Source: JANMDU01 sp043755865
GTDB taxonomy: Bacteria; Pseudomonadota; Gammaproteobacteria; Burkholderiales; Burkholderiaceae_C
Assembly: GCA_043755865.1 (NCBI GenBank)
Contig: JAYUSD010000079.1
Coordinates: forward strand, 1 to 26,586
DNA length: 26,586 nucleotides
Reading direction: 5' to 3'
Program-made: the position numbers and the translations under genes
Part shown: in pieces, positions 16,587-22,251 of the stretch
How positions within the stretch are numbered: position 1 is the first letter of the stretch
Layout of the letters: every line of letters begins with the position of its first letter
Notes under the pieces: generated by a model
What the model was told of the DNA's origin: nothing
What the model saw: only the letters and a program-made list of their open reading frames with translations
Databases searched by the model: none

Positions 16587-16982
16587 ATGCCAATTTACGC
16601 CTACAAATGCTCTGCCTGCGGCCACACCAAAGACGCGCTGCAAAAAATCTCTGACGATCCACTCACCGTATGCCCCGCCTGCGGAGCTGCGGCGTTTACC
16701 AAACAAGTCACCGCTGCTGGCTTCCAGCTCAAAGGTGCGGGCTGGTATGTGAGCGATTTTCGCGGCAATGGCGATGGCGCAAACAGTGGCGTGGGCAAAG
16801 CAGCTGAAGATGCCAAGCCAAAGACGGATGCCCCGGCAACGGGTGCGCCTGCGCCAGCCGCAGCGCCAGCGGCCACACCGTCTGCCAGCCCAGCGGCAGC
16901 CAGCCCTGCACCCGCAGCCTCGCCTGCAAGCGCTCCTAAATCAGTAGCATCTCCCGCAGCATCCGCGCCGGCAAAGAGCTGA
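16587..16982 (+). CDS. FmdB-family zinc ribbon protein
   Basis: This 131-residue protein's first ~60 residues form the FmdB/CxxC_CxxC_SSSS zinc ribbon. MPIYAYKC8SAC11GH is followed by C29PAC32G, giving four zinc ligands, and then by the conserved FQLKGAGWYVSDF. The remaining ~70 residues are a low-complexity Ala/Pro/Ser/Lys tail, likely disordered. Members are labelled putative regulatory proteins by homology to FmdB, but the mechanism is unclear. AAGGGGA lies about 11 bases before the ATG. It is 36 bases upstream of the DUF502 gene and aspS, an arrangement common in Burkholderiales, so co-transcription is likely. Confidence 0.9.
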   Translation: MPIYAYKCSACGHTKDALQKISDDPLTVCPACGAAAFTKQVTAAGFQLKGAGWYVSDFRGNGDGANSGVGKAAEDAKPKTDAPATGAPAPAAAPAATPSASPAAASPAPAASPASAPKSVASPAASAPAKS

Positions 16983-17018
16983 AACTTTCTTAAAACTAAG
17001 CTGATTTACACGAGCCTT

Positions 17019-17714
17019 ATGATGAAATCTATCCGCAAATGGTTGCTCGCTGGCTTGCTGGTAATCGTGCCGCTCATGGTCACGCTTTGGGTGCTGGAGT
17101 GGATCGTCTCCAGCCTCGACAAAACCCTGCAAATCTTGCCCGGCAGCTGGCATCCCGATAAGCTGATTGGTTTTCATATCCCCGGCTTTGGCGTGATTTT
17201 GGCGTTTGCTATTTTGCTCATTGTGGGCGCTGCGGCGAGCAATTTTTTAGGTCGCAAGCTGATGATGTGGTGGGATGCTTTGCTTAACCGCATCCCCGTG
17301 GTGCGCTCGATTTATTCCAGTGTCAAGCAAGTCTCAGATACGCTTTTCTCGGATGGTGGCAATGCTTTTCGCACGGCTGTGCTGGTGCAGTGGCCGCGCG
17401 AGAATGTCTGGACCATCGCGTTTATCACTGGCACACCCGCTGGCGATGTCGCGGCGCATTTGCAAAACGGCGGCGCTGATGAATTCGTGAGCGTGTATGT
17501 GCCCACCACGCCCAACCCCACGGGCGGCTATTTCATTTTGCTCAAAAAGAGCGACTGCATCGAATTGACCATGAGCGTGGATGAAGCCCTCAAATACATC
17601 GTCTCGATGGGTGTGGTGGTGCCCGGTGGCCCGCAAATTGCAGGCTCTGCGTCAGTGTCCCCTGCGTCAGTGTCCGCTTCGTCTGAGGCCCCAATGCCCG
17701 CGGCCACAAAATAA
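17019..17714 (+). CDS. DUF502 family membrane protein
   Basis: This 231-residue inner-membrane protein is of the DUF502 family. Two hydrophobic helices are evident: LLAGLLVIVPLMVTLWVLEW (about residues 9–28) and FGVILAFAILLIVGAAASNF (about 57–76). After them come the family hallmarks IPVVRSIYSSVKQVSDTLF, VLVQWPRENVWTIAFITG, and VSVYVPTTPNPTGGYFILL. The C-terminal tail is Ser/Ala/Pro-rich and contains a 15-base tandem duplication (17647–17661, 17662–17676). The next ATG, directly adjacent, is an equally possible start. It lies between fmdB and aspS. Function is unknown; a transporter-like role is only a guess for the family. Confidence 0.88.
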   Translation: MMKSIRKWLLAGLLVIVPLMVTLWVLEWIVSSLDKTLQILPGSWHPDKLIGFHIPGFGVILAFAILLIVGAAASNFLGRKLMMWWDALLNRIPVVRSIYSSVKQVSDTLFSDGGNAFRTAVLVQWPRENVWTIAFITGTPAGDVAAHLQNGGADEFVSVYVPTTPNPTGGYFILLKKSDCIELTMSVDEALKYIVSMGVVVPGGPQIAGSASVSPASVSASSEAPMPAATK

Positions 17715-17735
17715 ATTTTGAAAGTGAACAAGAAC

Positions 17736-19556
17736 ATGTCAGCAGTTTCTTCTATGCGCACCAGCTATGCCGGTCTCGTGACCGAAGTGCACTTGGGCCA
17801 AATCGTCACGCTGTGTGGTTGGGTCAATCGCCGGCGTGATCATGGCGGCGTGATTTTTATTGATCTGCGGGACCGCGAAGGCGCGGTGCAAATCGTCTGT
17901 GACCCGGATCGCGCTGAGACCTTCAAAGCCGCAGAAAGCGTGCGCAATGAGTTTTGTATTCAGATCAAAGGCTTGGTGCGCGCCCGCCCAAGCGGCACCA
18001 CGAATGACAACATCAAGAGCGGAAAAATCGAAATCTTGTGCCATGAGCTCACCGTGCTCAACGCATCGGTCACGCCGCCCTTCCAGCTTGATGATGACAA
18101 TCTGAGCGAGACGACGCGCCTGACGCATCGGGTGCTCGATTTGCGCCGCCCCTATATGCAAAACAATTTGATGCTGCGCTACAAAGTGGCGATGGCGGTG
18201 CGCAATTATTTAGACACGGCCGGGTTCATTGACATTGAAACACCGATGCTCACAAAGAGCACGCCAGAAGGCGCGCGCGATTACCTCGTGCCCAGCCGCG
18301 TGCATGATGGTCACTTTTTTGCGCTACCGCAATCGCCGCAGCTTTTCAAACAGTTGCTCATGGTTGCGGGCTATGACCGCTATTACCAAATCACCAAATG
18401 CTTCCGCGATGAAGATTTGCGTGCGGATCGTCAACCAGAATTCACACAGATTGATATTGAGACATCCTTCCTGAATGAGCAAGAAATTCGCGACATGTTT
18501 CAAGCCATGATGGTGCAGGTCTTCAAGCAGACGATGAATGTCGATCTGGGCGAATTCCCGGTGATGAAGTATGCGGACGCGATGCACAAATACGGCTCTG
18601 ATAAACCTGATTTACGCGTGATGCTTGAATTGACTGAACTCACTGATGTGATGAAGGATGTCGATTTCAAGGTGTTTTCTGGTGCAGCCAATATGAAGAA
18701 TGGCCGCGTGGTGGCGCTGTGCGTGCCCGGCGGTGGCGCAGAGGGTGCGGGCTTCTCGCGCAAAGAGATCGACGACTTCACCGATTTCGTGAAGATCTAC
18801 GGTGCGAAAGGCTTGGCTTGGATCAAGGTGAGTGATATCACCAAGGGGCGCGATGGTTTGCAATCGCCTATCGTCAAAAATATTCACGATGCTGCAATCG
18901 CTGAAGTTCTGAAGCGCACAGGCGCAAAGAATGGCGATATTCTTTTCTTCGGCGCCGACACCAGAAAAATTGTTAACGATGCCATTGGCGCATTGCGCAT
19001 CAAAATCGGCCACAGCGAATTCGGCAAAAAGAGCGGTCTGTTTGTGGATCGCTGGGCCCCGTTGTGGGTGGTTGATTTCCCGATGTTTGAATTCGATGAA
19101 GAAAACCAGCGTTACAGCGCCGTGCATCACCCCTTCACCGCCCCGAAAGACGGCCATGAAGACTGGATGGAAAGTGCGCCCGAGAAATGCATCGCCAAAG
19201 GCTATGACATGGTCTTAAACGGCTGGGAAATCGGCGGCGGCTCGGTGCGTATCCACCGCGCGGATGTGCAGGCCAAAGTGTTCGATGCCTTGAAGATCAG
19301 CCCAGAAGAGCAGCAAATCAAATTCGGTTTCTTACTTGACGCCCTGCAATACGGCGCGCCTCCGCATGGCGGCTTGGCTTTTGGCTTGGATCGCATCGTC
19401 ACGCTCATGACCAAAGCCGAATCCATCCGCGATGTGATCGCCTTCCCAAAGACGCAGCGTGCTCAGTGCCTGCTCACACAAGCGCCTTCACTGGTGGATG
19501 AGAAGCAATTGCGGGAGCTGCACATTAAGCTGCGCACGCCGGCAGTGGCTGTTTGA
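17736..19556 (+). CDS. aspS: aspartyl-tRNA synthetase, bacterial type
   Basis: This class II synthetase charges tRNA-Asp, and perhaps also tRNA-Asn, with aspartate. From ATG 17736 it has 606 residues; ATG 17754 (MRTSYAG…) is the other plausible start, as most relatives begin there. An upstream in-frame TTG at 17718 is unlikely. The N-terminal OB-fold anticodon domain has VTLCGWVNRRRDHGGVIF. Class II motif 2 is FRDEDLRADRQPEFTQID near residue 223, the bacterial insertion (GAD) domain lies in the middle, and motif 3 is GLAFGLDRIV near 546. The sequence RRRDHGGV, with His where E. coli has Leu, resembles AspRS enzymes reported as non-discriminating. It is the last gene before the convergent gap and is followed by a hairpin at 19563. 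Confidence 0.97.
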   Translation: MSAVSSMRTSYAGLVTEVHLGQIVTLCGWVNRRRDHGGVIFIDLRDREGAVQIVCDPDRAETFKAAESVRNEFCIQIKGLVRARPSGTTNDNIKSGKIEILCHELTVLNASVTPPFQLDDDNLSETTRLTHRVLDLRRPYMQNNLMLRYKVAMAVRNYLDTAGFIDIETPMLTKSTPEGARDYLVPSRVHDGHFFALPQSPQLFKQLLMVAGYDRYYQITKCFRDEDLRADRQPEFTQIDIETSFLNEQEIRDMFQAMMVQVFKQTMNVDLGEFPVMKYADAMHKYGSDKPDLRVMLELTELTDVMKDVDFKVFSGAANMKNGRVVALCVPGGGAEGAGFSRKEIDDFTDFVKIYGAKGLAWIKVSDITKGRDGLQSPIVKNIHDAAIAEVLKRTGAKNGDILFFGADTRKIVNDAIGALRIKIGHSEFGKKSGLFVDRWAPLWVVDFPMFEFDEENQRYSAVHHPFTAPKDGHEDWMESAPEKCIAKGYDMVLNGWEIGGGSVRIHRADVQAKVFDALKISPEEQQIKFGFLLDALQYGAPPHGGLAFGLDRIVTLMTKAESIRDVIAFPKTQRAQCLLTQAPSLVDEKQLRELHIKLRTPAVAV

Positions 19557-19562
19557 TTTAGT

Positions 19563-19580
19563 TTATTGCAGCGGCAATAA
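19563..19580 (+). terminator. short hairpin just after aspS (possible transcript 3' end)
   Basis: TTATTGC (19563–19569) and GCAATAA (19574–19580) form a perfect 7-base stem with the tetraloop AGCG, six bases after the aspS stop. There is no T-run after it, so it is at best a weak intrinsic terminator or a 3'-end stabiliser. Confidence 0.4.
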
Positions 19581-19632
19581 TGGGTTGAACACCCCAGTTC
19601 ACGCGCTCTTTGCTTGGCTCAAACGCCCGCCT

Positions 19633-19746
19633 GAGCACCCGGGGCGGATGGCTCCATGTCCTCCGGCGGCAACTAGGTATGGTTTGCCATCGGTGAGTTG
19701 ATCGCGCCGCCTCCCCCTTTACTTACGCCATCCGCCCCGAGTGCTC
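19633..19746 (-). ncRNA. structured inverted-repeat element, unit 1 (candidate RNA on the minus strand)
   Basis: Read on the minus strand, a 20-base-pair basal stem joins 19746–19727 with 19652–19633; the one non-Watson–Crick pair is a G·U on this strand and a C·A mismatch on the other. Inside it, GTAAGTAAAGGGGGA (19726–19712) faces GGAGGACATGGA (19664–19653) as an asymmetric purine-rich internal loop. An apical stem GGCGGC/GCCGCC (19711–19706 with 19670–19665) closes a variable loop, which itself folds: AACT/AGTT and ATGG/CCAT. The same two purine-rich strands and the same layout recur in unit 2. It lies in the convergent aspS–marC gap. No promoter or T-run terminator is obvious. Its RNA nature is inference from the pairing pattern; a mobile palindromic DNA element is the alternative. 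Confidence 0.6.
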
Positions 19747-19799
19747 TGCCGGGCTTGGGACAGATCGCGCATTCTTGGCACGCTACCCAAATCCATGCC

Positions 19800-19920
19800 C
19801 ATCCGATGTGGCTTTGCGTCTGGCGTAAGTAAAGGGGGAGGCGGGAGATAGCATGACCGGAGAAGACAAGGCTAATACCCGCCGGAGGACATGGAGCCAG
19901 GCGCAAAGCCACATCGGATG
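19800..19920 (+). ncRNA. structured inverted-repeat element, unit 2 (candidate RNA on the plus strand)
   Basis: Read on the plus strand, a 25-base-pair basal stem joins 19800–19824 with 19896–19920. Its only irregular pair, 19819 with 19901, is a U·G on this strand. GTAAGTAAAGGGGGA (19825–19839) faces GGAGGACATGGA (19884–19895), both identical to unit 1. The apical stem GGCGGG/CCCGCC (19840–19845 with 19878–19883) differs from unit 1 in its last pair, G–C replacing C–G, a compensatory change. TAGC (19849–19852) can pair with GCTA (19871–19874) within the variable loop. Relative to unit 1 it is inverted, 53 bases away, so the two candidate RNAs would be transcribed divergently out of the 19747–19799 spacer, in which I see no convincing promoter. 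Confidence 0.6.
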
Positions 19921-20014
19921 AGCTGCACGCTAGCTGCACATATCGCGCATGAGTTCATCCCTTTATTGGCGCATCAATAGTCTCGATACAAAGGCGCTTA
20001 TTTAAGAGCCCTTT

Positions 20015-20641
20015 TTATTTGCCTAGCGCCGGGAAAAGCTTCACCAATCCATCGGCCATCACTTCCACCGCCAGCGCGGCGAGAATCAAGCCCATCAGGC
20101 GCGTCATCACGTTGATACCAGTTTTGCCCAAGATGCGGGCAATCGGCGTGGCTAACGAAAAACAAACGTAAGTAGCCAGTGCGATCACGATGCCATAGCC
20201 AACCAGTGTACCGAGCTGCAAAAAGGTCTTGGCTTTTTCGGCATAGATCACGACGGTGGACATCGTGGCTGGGCCCGTGAGCAGCGGAATCGTGAGCGGC
20301 ACCACGGCGATGCTGGTGCGAGCGGCCATCTCGGCTTCATTCATATCGGCTTGCGCTGATTTGGCCTCTGCGGGCTGGGCGTTGAGCATGGCCAGAGACG
20401 AGGTGAGCAGCAGCATGCCGCCGCCAACTTGGAAGCTTGCGAGCGTAATGCCAAAGAATTCCAAGAGCTTCAAGCCGAGCAGGGCAGACAGCCCAATCAC
20501 CACAAACACGCTAAAACTTGCCACCAAAATAGTACGCTTCCTTTGCTCAGGCGAAAAATCATGTGTGTAGTGAATGAAAAAGGGAATGCAGGCCAGCGGG
20601 TTGACGATGGCCAGCAGGGTGACGAGGGCTTTGGTGTCCAT
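20015..20641 (-). CDS. MarC family integral membrane protein
   Basis: This is a 208-residue inner-membrane protein of the MarC (UPF0056/NAAT) family, with about six hydrophobic helices. Family landmarks are the early AIVNPLACIPFFIHYTHDFSPEQRKR segment, where the N-P helix break is conserved, GGGMLLLTSSLAML, and VVPLTIPLLTGPATMSTVV. The LTGPATMSTV motif is typical. Members have been proposed to export neutral amino acids, but most are uncharacterised, and the original link to multiple antibiotic resistance is doubtful. The ATG at 20641 is the only in-frame start: upstream codons contain no ATG, GTG or TTG before a TAG. No Shine-Dalgarno is visible, because a terminator-like hairpin and its T-tract directly abut the start codon. 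It is in the same direction as creD but separated by 144 bases. Confidence 0.88.
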   Translation of the reverse strand: MDTKALVTLLAIVNPLACIPFFIHYTHDFSPEQRKRTILVASFSVFVVIGLSALLGLKLLEFFGITLASFQVGGGMLLLTSSLAMLNAQPAEAKSAQADMNEAEMAARTSIAVVPLTIPLLTGPATMSTVVIYAEKAKTFLQLGTLVGYGIVIALATYVCFSLATPIARILGKTGINVMTRLMGLILAALAVEVMADGLVKLFPALGK

Positions 20642-20675
20642 AAAAATAGGCTTGCAACGGGTGCTGCAAGCCTAT
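20642..20675 (-). terminator. intrinsic terminator of the cre operon, abutting the marC start codon
   Basis: On the minus strand ATAGGCTTGCA (20675–20665) pairs perfectly with TGCAAGCCTAT (20656–20646), an 11-base stem with an 8-base loop, followed by a T-tract that runs straight into the marC ATG at 20641. It lies about 110 bases after the creD stop, so it is a good intrinsic terminator for creD. Because only four bases separate the hairpin from the ATG, it must also shape the marC leader. Confidence 0.8.
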
Positions 20676-20785
20676 CACGTCAAAGCAGGGTGCGCTACGG
20701 TCTGCGCGGCCAGTGCATCAAACGCTTGCTGTGCAATGGCTTCATGCGCTTTTCAAGCAGCTTCGAGCGGCGATGATCCCGCATC

Positions 20786-22141
20786 TCAGAGCGCAGGTTT
20801 TGAGCTGCTTGCGAATTGTTCATACCAATTGATTTTGCGGGTCGCAATCATGACGAGCGCGAGCACGACGAACAGCAACGCTGAGCCCATGACGAGCGCA
20901 GTCTGCTCTAATTGCAGCAGCACATACATGAAGGCATAGAGCAGCGCGATGCCTGCACCAAACGGCAAGCCACGCCATTTTCCGCCGAGCATATGGCTGG
21001 CGTAGTAAGTCAGCAGCAGCACCGTGGCGAGAGCACCAGCCGCATACGCGCGCGCAAAACCGATGTGCTCGGACAGCGAGACGAGCAATAAAAAGAAGGT
21101 GCAAATCGCGCTGCCTGCCAGCAGGTATTGCACCGGATGCACACGCAGCTTTTTCATCACTTCAAACATCCCGAGTGCGACGAAAGTGAGCACCACAAAA
21201 AGCAAGCCGTATTTGCTGGCGCGATCACTGAGCGAATAGGCATTGACCGGCTCTACGAAGGCCACTTGCACGATCTCAGCGCATTCCTTGCCCGGCTCGG
21301 GATGCATGTTGCACAGCGGCATGGCGCTGCTGACCTGCTCGCCCGCATTGGTGGCCACAGCGTTCAGGCGCCATTCGGCAGTGAAGCCTTGCCCCGGGCT
21401 GATGTTGCGCTCAGATGGGGCAAAGCGGCCTGTGAAGGAGGGGTGCGGCCAATTGCTACTCATCCGAATAGTTGTCGTCTCGCCCAAGGGCACGATGCCT
21501 AACTGCTGCGTGCCTACGAATTCCACAAGCAGCTCAGCGCTCCAATTGTCTTGTTTTGCAGCAAGCGAGGCGGGCGGCAAAGAGGCGTGCATGCCGCGCT
21601 TGTAAGTAGGGTGAAATGTACCGGCTTTGAGCTGGAAATCTTGGCCATTGAATTTGGCGCTGGCATGGCGAATGCCGCGCGGATCATCAAGCGCCAGCAT
21701 CAAGATGGGGTTATCGCATTGCATGCGCGAACCCGCTACCGTGTTTTTGGGTAGCAGCAAATCGCTGGGCGCAAACGTCGCTTTAAGCGCGGCTTTGGTA
21801 TTGAGCACTTGCGCTTGGTAAATGCTGCGCGAGCGTTGCTCCACGCTCACCTGCGCTTGCACATTAAGTGTTTGCGGTGTGCTGCTGACCATAAACTCGC
21901 GCTTTTCTTGCGTGATCGAACGATCGGCTGCTCGCTCAGGCCAGCTCTCTACGCAAGCCATGTGCAGCACCGGCCCGAGCAAAGTTTGCGCGCCTGCCAG
22001 ACTGTCGCTGACGCTGCTGAGTGCCTCCTGCCGATAGCTTTGCCGCTCAGAGATGATGCGTTGAATCATCGAGAGAAAAACAGCGAGGCAAATACCTACG
22101 CCGGCGAGCGCAAGCAGTTTGATAAAGAGAGGATTTTTCAT
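20786..22141 (-). CDS. creD: cell envelope integrity / inner-membrane protein CreD
   Basis: CreD is an inner-membrane protein controlled by the CreBC two-component system; its molecular role is poorly defined (envelope integrity, and beta-lactam responses in other species). From ATG 22141 the protein has 451 residues, matching the usual ~450. The start is backed by GGAG six to seven bases upstream. The first helix is at about residues 5–25. A large extracytoplasmic region follows, with SWPHPSFTGRFAPSERNISPGQGFTAEW and VEPVNAYSLSDRASKYG. Several C-terminal helices include the conserved FEVMKKLRVHPVQYLLAG region. A perfect CreB tag lies about 60 bases upstream in the 110-base creC–creD gap, so it probably has its own promoter in addition to read-through. 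Confidence 0.94.
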   Translation of the reverse strand: MKNPLFIKLLALAGVGICLAVFLSMIQRIISERQSYRQEALSSVSDSLAGAQTLLGPVLHMACVESWPERAADRSITQEKREFMVSSTPQTLNVQAQVSVEQRSRSIYQAQVLNTKAALKATFAPSDLLLPKNTVAGSRMQCDNPILMLALDDPRGIRHASAKFNGQDFQLKAGTFHPTYKRGMHASLPPASLAAKQDNWSAELLVEFVGTQQLGIVPLGETTTIRMSSNWPHPSFTGRFAPSERNISPGQGFTAEWRLNAVATNAGEQVSSAMPLCNMHPEPGKECAEIVQVAFVEPVNAYSLSDRASKYGLLFVVLTFVALGMFEVMKKLRVHPVQYLLAGSAICTFFLLLVSLSEHIGFARAYAAGALATVLLLTYYASHMLGGKWRGLPFGAGIALLYAFMYVLLQLEQTALVMGSALLFVVLALVMIATRKINWYEQFASSSKPAL

Positions 22142-22201
22142 AGAGGCTCCGTGGTTGATAGAGCGACTATGGCGCGCTTGCGTGAGCGCAAATTGAAGTT
22201 T

Positions 22202-22217
22202 GTGAAGCGGGGGTGAA
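22202..22217 (-). promoter_or_regulatory. CreB-binding tag upstream of creD
   Basis: On the minus strand the sequence is TTCAC-CCCCGC-TTCAC, an exact match to the published cre tag (two TTCAC repeats six bases apart, an 11-base period). It ends 60 bases before the creD start codon, oriented with the gene. In E. coli the same tag precedes creD and other CreB targets. I found no second perfect copy in the window. Confidence 0.82.
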
Positions 22218-22251
22218 CTGCCTTGGCAGGGACAAGCACGCCGAGGCAGCC

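Larger units (their letters stand above)
19557..20014. other. convergent gene-free gap between aspS and marC
   Basis: This 458-base gap between convergent genes holds the aspS hairpin (19563–19580), the two structured elements (19633–19746 and 19800–19920) and an 8-base direct repeat AGCTGCAC at 19921 and 19932. A weak bulged hairpin with AAAGG/CCTTT arms at 20000–20014, followed on the minus strand by TTTGTA, could end marC transcription. I see no credible conserved protein-coding gene. Confidence 0.7.

Noticed and set aside
19633..19920. Reading the inverted repeats as integron attC sites or IS ends
   Set aside because: No GTTRRRY/RYYYAAC core sites, no integrase or transposase, and the outer arms of the two units differ in sequence, unlike IS terminal repeats.
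19853..19921. Small ORF of 22 codons inside unit 2 with a strong upstream GGGAG, and a second start at 19891 (29 codons)
   Set aside because: Unit 1 does not conserve either reading frame beyond a few codons, while the stem pairing is conserved by compensatory change; an RNA structure explains the sequence better than a peptide. The GGAGG is also only two bases from the second ATG.
20695..20784. 29-codon, very basic ORF just after the creD stop on the minus strand
   Set aside because: It has no Shine-Dalgarno, no recognisable family and is short enough to occur by chance in the 144-base gap; left out for lack of support.
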